64,000 bases of DNA from Euonymus europaeus. Taxonomy: Eukaryota > Streptophyta > Magnoliopsida > Celastrales > Celastraceae. Below the pieces are notes generated by a model, which was given only the letters and a program-made list of their open reading frames with translations, ran no database searches and was not told the origin of the DNA. Position numbers and translations under genes: made by a program. Where the stretch lies: positions 8,556,001 through 8,620,000 of the forward strand of contig OY756964.1 in assembly GCA_963580455.1 (NCBI GenBank), written 5' to 3'. Below are positions 33,735 through 43,325 of this stretch, in pieces. The stretch's first letter is position 1; each line of letters starts with the position of its first letter.

Positions 33735-34260
33735 ATCTTGTTGTGCATTAGAGATTGCATGGGGTGTGCGAGTATAGGCTCATATATTTCATCAAAAAAA
33801 TCTTTCCAAATTCCATCTAAGGCAAGATTGGCTACAATGATCCCAATAACTTTCTATCAAAGTCATTTCAAAATTTCAACAAAGTTATGGATGATTTTTC
33901 ATTAGAGATTGCATGGGGTGTGCGAGTATGTGCTCATACATTTCATCAAAAAATATTTTCAAATTCAGCCAAGGCAGGATTGGTTACAATGATCTCGAGC
34001 ACTTTCTATCGATTTCATTTGAAATTTCAACTAAGTTATGAATGACTCCAGTGATCTCGAGCACTTTTCATCAAAATCATTTCAAATTTCAGCAAAGATG
34101 GGATGACACTAGTGATCTTGAGCACATTTATCAAAAAAATCATTCCAGTCAAGTCAGGAATTACTCCAATGATCCTGGACGTTTTTTTATCAAAATCATT
34201 TCAAAATTTTAGCCAAGTTGGGGATAGCTGTAGTGATTTTCAGCACTTCTTTGAAAATCA
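33735..34260. repeat. Tandem array, about 60-bp unit
   Basis: GATC-type cores recur at 33839, 33991, 34053, 34114, 34171 and 34235, followed by CGAGCAC-like and ATCAAAATCATTTCAAA blocks. A longer 155-bp duplication beginning GAGATTGCATGGGGTGTGCG (about 33750 and 33905) forms the left part. The core AATGACTCCAGTGATC is shared with the array at 9551-10115. Confidence 0.8.
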
Positions 34261-35210
34261 AAAATCAAAGAAATCATCAAAAGAAAAATATTCCCTCCCA
34301 TATTTCAGTTTTCCTGTATAAAACTTAGTTGACTACTCCTTTGTGTGTATTTTATGAAATAAAGGACACACAAAGGGGGCCACTTGTAGTAATCAATTTC
34401 TTCTAGACTTAGTATTAAAACTTTAAAAAAATCATAAATAATAAAAATTAAAGAAAAGGGAGAGAAAGGAAACCCTAAAAGGTCCAAAAGCTCAGGTTGC
34501 ATTGATCATTGACTCAAACCAAATTACCCACAAAAGGTGAAAACCATTTCTCATTTAAAAAACCCAAAGACTTAGTCCAAGCCCAACAACCCATTTCTTA
34601 AAACCCTAGCCCAATCAAAAACCCAAACCCATTCCTACAAAACAAAATTACCCCAAATTTGAGCCAAGACATGAGCCCATTAGAGAAAAAGCCCTAGTAA
34701 AACCCAGAAAGGGATATAAATGGAACCCTAGTGTCTCATAAGAAGGGGAAAAGCGCATAAAAGAGGGGGAGTTGATGAGAATAAAGAAGAATAAGAAGAG
34801 AGGTTTATGCCAACAGAAAAGATAGAAGAATGGGAAAAGAAAAGGGAGACAAAAAAAGACGAGTGTGGGGTGAGAGAAGAAAAGAGGAAAGAAAAAGGAG
34901 GGCATTTTGGTTTTTCTAGAGAGAAAGCCATTTTTGGTTTTGATTTTCTTTTACTTGGAAAAGGTAAAGGAAAACCATTGCTTAACCATTTCTTCTTCTT
35001 CATTTTTTTTGTTCTTCCAAAAAAAATGGATTCCTTCATGCTTATACTTCCATATACTTGTGTTATTTGTTTTGACGTTTATTTTTCTTCAAATATTTCT
35101 TTATTTTTGGTTTTGTTTGTGCTTGGATTCTTTGTTTTGTTCAAACAGAAAATGTGATTCTACATTCACCTCCATCGTCAAACCCTATAATCTAACAAGG
35201 TTGTGAATTC
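34261..35210. other. Non-coding, possible LTR or promoter-like sequence
   Basis: Contains ATATAAATGGAACCCTAG near 34708, a plausible TATA region, and long purine/pyrimidine-biased tracts that create Lys/Glu-rich and Phe/Ser-rich frames on opposite strands. With the preceding tandem array it may be an LTR, but no partner or primer site was seen. Confidence 0.3.
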
Positions 35211-35214
35211 CCCA

Positions 35215-36310
35215 TCAGAACAACACCACCCTTCTCCAACTCTTCATAGCTAGAGATCTAGACCCTATTGGGATACATATGGAACGTAGCCCCAATATCC
35301 AAGATCCAATCACTAGCGCTTGCGGAACACACAACCGATGAAATGACCATTGAGTAATTTGAGTTGTTGTCTTCACCATTCTTTTGAGCAATATTAACCG
35401 ATGACCATTCTTTTGAGCAATATTAACCAATGAAGAATTTGAGTTATTCTTCTTCTTTGCCACCTTTGGAAAATCTTTCTTCCAATGCACTCTCTCATGG
35501 CAAAAAGCGCACTCATCCTTCGCAAGTTGTTGTCCTTCTCTTGATTTGGACATCCCCGCGAGGAACCACTGCAAGATTTCTTCTTATCTTTCTACCTCCC
35601 ATCTCTTGCCATCAATTTCTCTGATGTTGAATCACGGGATGCCTCTTTATCCTTCTTTTTAAACTCGAACTTCATTGTAGTTCAATTCTATCTTCTCATG
35701 TATCAAAGTGTTGACAAAGTTCTCAAACTCCTTGGGTAGTGAATTCCAACAACAATAAGGCTTTCACCCCATCCTTGACAATTTCCACCAAATTCACCAA
35801 TTCGTCAAGTAATTTAGCAATCTCATTTATGTGTTCACTCATAAATGCACCCCTCTTTATAGTCAAGCGATAAAGCTTCTTCAACAAATGGAGATGATTC
35901 TCGATACTCTTCTTCATGTAATTATTCTCTAAAATATGTTGCATCTCATTATCAAAATTCACATCAAGTACTAAGTACATCAAATCCCTCTCTAAGCATT
36001 TTCGGATAATACCACATGCACGCTTGTTCATATGTGCCCACTCTCCATCATCAATGTGATCCGACTTGTCTTCAAAATTTTCATCAAGATATTTATATGT
36101 TAGAACTCTCTATCATCAATGGGATTCAAATTGTCTTCCAAAACTTCATCAAGATATTGATATGTTAGAACATTCATTACCTCAACGCCTTAGAGACCAA
36201 GAGTATTAGTTGCATCAAACTTCTCTACATCCAATTACTCTTTACAGACAACCCTAGATTGTCTACCCGAAGTTTGTCTACTACCCTTGCCTTTGGTAGT
36301 TTCAACCAGA
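35215..36310 (-). pseudogene. Ty1-copia gag and protease fragment
   Basis: Minus strand. The frame 36031-35723 is a UBN2-type copia gag segment (KKLYRLTIKRGAFMSEHINE, then EIAKLLDELVNL). It is followed near 35560-35480 by the nucleocapsid motif CAFCHERVHWKKDFPK, in which the last zinc-binding Cys of CX2CX4HX4C is Phe. Near 35300-35250 a protease-start block (SDWILDIGATFHM) is visible in a shifted frame. Several stops and frameshifts separate these pieces; integrase and RT are absent. Confidence 0.75.
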
Positions 36311-37569
36311 ATATCCTCATCACTCAACATCCTAAAACAACTTGATTTCACAAAATAAGGCAAGCAATCCCAAATAGATAGCAAACATGGTAGAAATTGA
36401 ATCAATGGAATCCCAAAAACAATTCAAAACTCTCTAAGAAACCCAACTTTTTCAATGACGAGAAATCGACACAAGTAGAGATAGGACAATGATTAAGAGT
36501 AGTAAAACAAGCAAAGAATATGAGATTTACGTGTTTTGACATTAGCCTACATCTATGGGGAGACAATGGAGTGATTTTCGTATAGAGATATTTGAGAGAG
36601 ATATAAAATTTTCTATAGAAATCGTGTTTTAAAATAATCAGATCTAGTCGGGTGTCCAATTGGCATTCAATTGTGGAATTCAACATTGCACTCTGTTTTC
36701 AACAAAGACAGGTCCCAACCTTGGTTGGCCTTCTTGGACTGATAAGTAGCAAAAAAATTCATTAGTAGAGTCGACTGATAGAATGAAAATTGGGGTAAAC
36801 ATCAACTCTAGCTTAGAATACCAATTAAACTGATCATTTATGGAAAATTGAGACAAACTAGAAAGCTTGCTATACTTGGGAGTACTCTTGATGGTTTTAA
36901 AGGAAAAGTCATCACTATCCGACAATGGAAATTGAATAAATATGTAGCTCGTCCTTTAATCATAATGTTTGAACTATGTATACTCAGGCCATCATCCTCT
37001 TTTTGAATTTCAAATAACAATGACTGTGATTACTTGAAAGGTGGCTAGGGAAATAAGATGTTGAAGAACATTGGAAGAGAAATGAATGTTATAAAAGTCA
37101 CAGACATATAAAGGAGTGCCGAGAAACAACTAAGAGTTCAAGGTTAAACATTCCGGACAAATGTCAAAACAAAAGTCACAATCGGTTTTGCGCAATTGTA
37201 ATAGGTGCAATTGGTCACCGATTAAAAATAGTTTGGTCTGCGAAAATCCAGAAAAAAATGGGTAAGTGAGTTTGTTACGTATGGGGAAGATGTGAGGCAC
37301 CGCACAACGTCTGTTTTAAAAAACAATTGCCGATTTAACTTTTATTATCTCATTAAATGATTAAGAAAATCAAACATGACATTTAAACAAAAATATATAC
37401 ATGAGGCATGATAATTATTTCCATGAAACATTCTCACCTCAAGAATTTTTCTGAGGATGCATCCAATGCATTCCCCGAATTAATTTCATCGTTGGTTAAG
37501 ACTTTCGATATAATTTTTATACACACATAAAATATAAAATATGAATGTTTAAAAATAAAAATAAGAAAT
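36311..37569. other. Non-coding, nothing recognised
   Basis: Only short open frames without a known motif, such as 36680-36925 on the minus strand. No repeats or RNA genes were recognised. Confidence 0.4.
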
Positions 37570-37845
37570 CCTCTCCATCCAATGATTAGGAATTCCTAAA
37601 ATTTCCTCAAGAATCCGATCGAAAACATCCAATGCCATTCGATTGGTTCCGTCCTCGGATTAACCTCCAATATATTAAACAAATCTAAGCATTCATGGTT
37701 TGATTTCCTCGCCATCCAATGGTTAGGAATTCCCTAAATATTTCCTCAAGAATCCCATCGGAAACATCCAATGCCACTCGATTGGTTCCGTCGTCGGATT
37801 AACCTCCAATATATTTAAACAACACCAAGCATGTAATATAAACAC
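37570..37845. repeat. Tandem duplication, about 137-bp unit
   Basis: The blocks CATCCAATG, TTTCCTCAAGAATCC and GGATTAACCTCCAATATAT recur with a spacing of 137 bases (first block at 37576 and 37713). The unit lies just left of the PIF/Harbinger element. Confidence 0.85.
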
Positions 37846-37871
37846 TTATTTAATATGTACATGAACCCTAA

Positions 37872-37945
37872 CGCTATGTTTGGTTCACGGCGGGAACGGG
37901 AACGGGAACGGGAATGGGAACGGGAACGGGAATGGGAACAGGAAT
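37872..37945. repeat. Left TIR and (GGGAAC)n subterminal repeat of PIF/Harbinger
   Basis: The TIR is followed at about 37893 by a run of GGGAAC/GGGAAT hexamers. Such subterminal repeats may be bound by the transposase or the Myb-like protein; that role is inferred. Confidence 0.7.
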
Positions 37946-38377
37946 TCTAGAATTTCTGTGTTTGGTTGGTAAAAGGAATTGTAAACAGTAATGATGTATT
38001 CCAATGTTTGGTATGAAGAATTAATTGAGGAATAGCAATGGGAATTATTGTCAAATTACCATATTGTCCCTCCTATACATTCTCCTTTATCATCTCAAAG
38101 ATTGCTATATGAAGTCCCTGTAACACACATAACCTGGTAAGAAGACAATTTCCTCACATTTGGTATTAAGGCTTCCAAGCCATGATACCAAATTCACAAT
38201 TTCAAATAATGAAAGACAAAGATACATAAAAATACATTCATCATCCAACATGCCATAATATAATATCCACTAATATAAGGTCTCATGATGCATGAGCACA
38301 AAAAACCATTTTCAGAAAGGCAAAAACAAGTTCATAAAGGCAAAAACAAGTTCATAACATAAGTTATCCAAGACATC

Positions 38378-39440
38378 TCAAAGCATTGCAATGCAGCTTC
38401 TAACATATGCTTCTCTTTCTTCTACCGGCAGACTAAAAAACATTGACAATAGTGTCCTATCACCCCCCATCTTAACTCCAGCAGTAAAGCGCTCATCTTT
38501 GGATAGCCCCTCCAAAGTGCGTAATTCATCAAAGAACTTATCCCTTCTATCCTCAAATCTCTTCTCAGTACCAATTGCCTCACTAAGCTCATGAGTGGCC
38601 ATCTCAATCTTCTTTCCCAATTCAGTAGCAACCTCTCGTATAGCATCAACAACCTGTGTGTTGATATTGCTCTTCCTTTTCTTGTTCCTAGTTGAGTTCC
38701 CATCAGCATTAATTCTAATCTCTAGTGGATGAGATTGTGTATCCTCTTAAGCAACTGATGTTCCTCCAGATGAATGATAGGTTTCAGCCCTATCACCAGA
38801 CATTGGAAATTCCATTCCAAATGTGTCAGCAAACCAATTTACCTCAGATTGATATCCACTATCATCAGTGTGATGCAATGTCACTTCCTCTCTGATTTCT
38901 TCAGTGATATCTGTAGGATCTTGTGCATTCCTTCCATTGGCCCGATCTTTACCATAAATGATACATAATGGTTCAAAATGAGGAAGTTCTTTATTCCTGA
39001 AGTTGGCTGCCCTTTTATGACTCTACATAACAAGACTAATATGTTAAAACACATAAACAATTTTGTGAAGCAGCAGATGTATACATATCTAAAAAAATAT
39101 TTACCTTTATATACTCATCCCAAACATGAGCTTCAGCAACAACACACTTGGTGTTTGGGTCCCAACCAAAACCACTAGTGTTTGGACCATACACCATGTC
39201 ATAAACTACAGAGAAGTCCTTCTTCAATGTCTTCAGCCGTGACTCTATGTGAGGCTTGGCCCTGATATCTGTATTAGGCATCTTCTCTTTGATGGATTTC
39301 TCTAGCGCACTCAAATAACCATTCTTGAACCCATTATCAGCATTGTAGTTACCAACATTGTACAAATCAAGCAAAGCATGGATGAGGACAGCATCCTCAT
39401 CATTAGTCCACATATGTGATTGCTTTGTTTTTGTAGACAT
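38378..39440 (-). pseudogene. Myb/SANT-like ORF of PIF/Harbinger, nonsense-broken
   Basis: Two exons on the minus strand: 39440-39105 and 39022-38378, with a GT-AG intron and phase kept. Exon 1 encodes the Myb/SANT-like DNA-binding domain (MWTNDEDAVLIHALLDLYN, GFKNGYLSALEKSI, IESRLKTLKKDF, GFGWD). Exon 2 has an in-frame TAA at 38749-38747, after which the same frame continues 122 codons to TGA or TAG near 38378 with a helical segment (DRRDKFFDELRTLEGLSKDE). The product would be 203 residues instead of about 326. The partner protein is normally needed with the transposase for movement, so the C-terminal loss probably disables the element alone. Confidence 0.85.
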
Positions 39441-39514
39441 AGCTTCATACACAATAACCAGCATATATAAATCAAGAAATATCTTGACATTGAATAAAGC
39501 AAAGTAGACATTCA

Positions 39515-39603
39515 CTTAAAATTGAAAAAAGCAAAGTAGACATTCACTTAAAATTGAAAAACTTAACATTGAATAAAGCAAAGTAGACATTCACTTAAAA
39601 TTG
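39515..39603. repeat. Short tandem repeat between the two PIF genes
   Basis: The block GCAAAGTAGACATTCACTTA recurs three times (from about 39498, 39529 and 39579), separated by AAATTGAAAAA and AACATTGAATAAA pieces. It lies between the transposase stop and the Myb-like gene start. Confidence 0.75.
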
Positions 39604-39606
39604 ATT

Positions 39607-40985
39607 TCATCTCCCATGCCTTGATGCCCTCCATTCATGGAACATTTGGGTAGCCAATTCCTTTCTCCAATTGCTCCAATGGTCACTTGGTTCAATCGAC
39701 GATATAGGTTCAGTAGAAGAATTTTGTACGCTCTCAAATTGATCAAGAAATGGTTCCATTGGATCATTGGACATATGTCTCCTAATTAGATTATGTAGCA
39801 AACAACAAGCGGTAATTATCCGATTTTGTATTTTAGTAGGATAGAACGATGGACTACGAAGAATTGCCCAACGCAACTTCAGCAAACCAAAGCACCTCTC
39901 AATAACATTCCTTGCGGATGCATGCTTCATATTAAAAAGCTCCTCAGGGGTTACTGGTTGATGACCATGTCTCCATTCATTCAGATGATACCTTTGCCCC
40001 CTAAATGGAGCTAAAAATCCCTCACAATTTGTATAGCCAGCATCCACAAGGTAGTAACAACCTACATGTAAGCACCTATTGTGAATTATGCTACCATTAG
40101 GATTTTTTAAAAGAAGAGACAAACAAAATTCAAGCATTCTCACCATGTGGTACTTTTAAACCATTACGTCTACTCACAGCATCACGGAGCACCCTACCAT
40201 CGGCTGCAGAACCCTCCCAACCCGGAAGAACATAGATAAAATTCATATCAGGGCCACAGACACCAAGAACATTGGTTGCAATTTCACCTTTACAATTACG
40301 ATACCTTGCTTTATCCTCTACTGGTACTCTTACTTTGATATATGTTCCATCTAAAGCACCCATACAATTCTACAAAGAAAAAAGAAAAGGAGATACTGTA
40401 TAAAAATAATTTTTAAATTGGTTACTATGGCAATGAGTGTTGATCATCTTAAATTACCTTAAACCATCTCCATTTCTCATCCGTAGAATTTGGTGGCACA
40501 GGTACAGGTTTTTTAAGTAGCTCCACATGTAGACAAATGACGGCATCCAACACTCTCTTGAAATATCTACTAATCGTCTCACTAGATCGCTTAAAGCGAA
40601 ATTGGATAACTCTATTCTTCACATGGTGAGCCAAAATATGTAAAAAAATTGCAACTTGTTCGTCAACCAACATGTTTTTTGTTGGTTTTAAACCTCCTAT
40701 ACTCTCTAACATAGAACACAAATTTCCAAAAGTCTCCCTATCCATTCTTAATTGTGCAATGCATGTAATATCACTTGAGTGTACTAAACTTCTAAGGTGT
40801 GCCCTTTGATATGCAAAATCCAATACATAAGACCTACATGTTGGCCTTACTGTATGGAGTGATGTCCCAGTACAAAAAAGTAAGAAAATAAAGTCAACCA
40901 AACAAAGAGTTTGGTTCCAAAGGGACAATGCAGCAACCAATTTCTTTTGTCGCATCATACGAGCCATCACTGCAGGCAGTAACAT
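39607..40985 (-). CDS. PIF/Harbinger DDE transposase, apparently intact
   Basis: Three exons on the minus strand: 40985-40458, 40369-40144 and 40061-39607, stop TGA at 39609-39607. Both introns are GT-AG and the frame is continuous, giving 402 residues from the ATG at 40985; an alternative start is the ATG at 40967. The N-terminal half has the helix-turn-helix-like [16 protein letters not shown]. The DDE_Tnp_4 catalytic core follows: first Asp in [11 protein letters not shown] (about D183), second in YYLVDAGY (about D258), Glu in [13 protein letters not shown] (about E306). There are 47 residues between the second Asp and Glu, the DD47E signature of the superfamily. No stop or frameshift was found. 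An upstream non-coding exon may exist, since CTGCAG near 40970 could act as an acceptor. Confidence 0.92.
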
Positions 40986-41954
40986 AAGTTTAAGCAAAAG
41001 TCACTGAAACTAATCATTCAAGCCAAAAGTTACTAGTTTGAACACCAAATATGATAACAAAGATGATAACATCACAGTAAATCTAGGCATGTTACTGGGT
41101 ACAAATACACATATAATATCTATAAATGAACAAAGCCACAAGTCAACTAAGCAAACCATGATATATTATTAGCTACAGAATATTGATACCTCTAATAAAA
41201 TCAATGAAATTATTATTTTTTTCCCTACTGATGTGGACTAACCTAAATTCACCAACTTCACTAATTCACTGAATCTTGTCCTCTACCAGCACACAGATTG
41301 ACACAAAACTAGCTAAATATGTTCAATTGATATATACAAAAGCTACAGACAAGGAGGAAAAGAATGTCGGCAATGGAAGCAATAATTGAATCAAAGAAAA
41401 GAACCTGTTGACATCACAGAAACACGTTGTCGATTTCAAGGATGAAGTAGCTCCCGTTGATTTCAATTTGAATGATGAAGCACGAACCGTCGCTGTGGAG
41501 AGGTGAAAACAGGAATTAAAACAATCCATCTCCTCTTGAAGGAAAACAAGAATGAAAACAAGAAGAAGAGAGCTACCGTTTCGTGATGCAGTGCGTCGAT
41601 TTGGTTTCGAGAGAGAAATCGCGATCTAGTTTCACCAGAAAGAGAGAAGCGCTTGGGTCAGAGAGAGAATCGATGGGGCTTAGGTTAAAGAAATTGGTGG
41701 CTGAGATTATTTTGATCTAACGGTCAGTATTTGTTCATAAGGGCAAAGTTGTAATTTAAACATGTCAAGACAATTCCCATTCATGCCGGAATTGTCCTTT
41801 CCTTGGGGAGATCCAGGAATGGAGGATTCCTAAATGGAAAGGAATTTCAAATTCCATTCCAGTGTTTATAAACGTACCAAACTACGGAATTTGCTTTGAC
41901 CTGGAATTGACCATTCCGATTCCGGCCGGAATGGTGATACCAAACATAGCATAA

Positions 41955-42339
41955 GTTTTTACATGCTTCTAACACCCTAAAATCATGTATGCAATTTTTA
42001 TTATTTTATTATTTTTATTTACATGGCCTTAGGCCCAAATACACATGTAAAAACCCCAATTAATACTCAAAGCCCCAACCTAAATCTAAAAACCAAAATA
42101 CAACAAAGCCCAAAAGAATTAAAACCCCACATATATACATGTAACATCCGGTCCATTTAACAAAAATTAAGGAACCCATAAATTTCTAAATCGGGGCCCA
42201 AGCCTTACACCATATGTTTCTTGCCCAAATTCCTAAAAATCCTAAATACAAGTTTAAGCCCACATATAACATTCAAAGATCCAAAAAACTAAAACACTAA
42301 GGAGACATGCTCAAAAATACAGTTTCAAAAATATTACCT
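41955..42339. other. Non-coding, nothing recognised
   Basis: AT-rich with AAACCC- and CAAAGCCC-like short motifs; no gene seen. Confidence 0.4.
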
Positions 42340-42810
42340 TTTGGATAATTATCCATGGTTCGATTTGGCTGGTTTTTTTACAGTGCTTAGAGGACAGTTG
42401 GTGCGTGATTCTGAACGGTGAGATTACGATTTGAAGCTTCAGAATATCAGTTTCAAAACTGGTTTCCAAACTGATTTTTGTAGAGATATTTCTCAAAATG
42501 GAGTTCGGGAATGTTGATAGATGGAAGGCTATTTGTGGTTGGATTTTGCTGAATTTTGGACAGTGGTTAGAGGACAGAGTGATCTTGATTTTGAACGGTT
42601 GGATTCTGATTTGAAGTTTTGGAAGGTCAGTTTCAAAACTGGTTTCCAAACTGATTTGTCTAGGGATATTTCTAAAATTGGAGGTTTAGCAATGGTGACA
42701 GATGGAGGGCCATCCATGGTTCGATTTGGCTAATTTTTGGACAGAGGTTAGAGGATAGAATGATCTTGATTTTGAACAGTTAGATTATGATTTGAAGCTT
42801 CAGAAGGTGA
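42340..42810. repeat. Tandem repeat, 180-bp unit, about 2.6 copies
   Basis: The block TAGAGGACAG starts at 42388 and 42568 and recurs as TAGAGGATAG at 42749, steps of 180 and 181. Each full unit also has CAGTTTCAAAACTGGTTTCC (about 42449 and 42630). The third copy is truncated at about 42810. Confidence 0.9.
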
Positions 42811-43317
42811 ACGTATGATGACAGTGACGATGGTGGTTTGTGTGGTGATGTTGTGTAATGGAAAAGGAGAAGAATTGTGATGATGGTTTAAGTTGAAAGG
42901 AGAAGTTTAGGGTTGCTGGATCCAAGAGAAGGAAGATCTCCCCCTCCTTTGAGTGTTGTTTTTTGGGTATAAGAAGAGAAGAGGTGGTGGTAGTAGTTAC
43001 GGTAGGTGGAGATTAAGTGAGGGTGGGTGGATTAGTAGGTAGGAATGGTTGGTGAGTGATTGGTGGGTGATAGTGATGGAGGAGTGGGTGAAGATGGTAG
43101 GTGAGGGATTATGCCCAAAAGTATATATCCGAAACAAATATTATTGAGTCTCCAAAATTAAAAATATTGGACCGAACCCAGACAAAAATAGGGTACTACA
43201 ACAACGAAAGAAAAAGTTTAAGTAGGAGGAAAAAGAATTTAAGCACCACACTACAAAGCGATAGTGGATATAGTGAATTCCCCCAACAAGGATGAAAATA
43301 AGATTTTCGAACAGGGA
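42811..43317. other. Non-coding, G-rich minisatellite-like stretch
   Basis: 42820-43110 is rich in GGTGG, GGTGAG and GATGG motifs without a regular period. No gene seen. Confidence 0.4.
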
Positions 43318-43325
43318 CATGCATA

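Larger units (their letters stand above)
37872..41951. mobile_element. PIF/Harbinger DNA transposon, complete, TSD TAA
   Basis: The element is 4,080 bp. The termini are CGCTATGTTTGGT at 37872 and ACCAAACATAGCA ending at 41951, a 13-bp inverted repeat with one mismatch at the outermost base. It is flanked by TAA on both sides (37869-37871 and 41952-41954), the TWA target expected for this superfamily. Inside are two minus-strand genes, the DDE transposase (40985-39607) and a Myb/SANT-like gene (39440-38378), the standard pair. Subterminal repeats are rich in GGGAAC on the left and in CCATTCC/GGAATGG on the right. Confidence 0.95.

Noticed and set aside
34807..35157. Lys/Glu-rich open frame, with a Phe/Ser-rich frame on the other strand
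   Set aside because: It is a by-product of purine-biased DNA; no domain, and opposite-strand frames of equal length are present.
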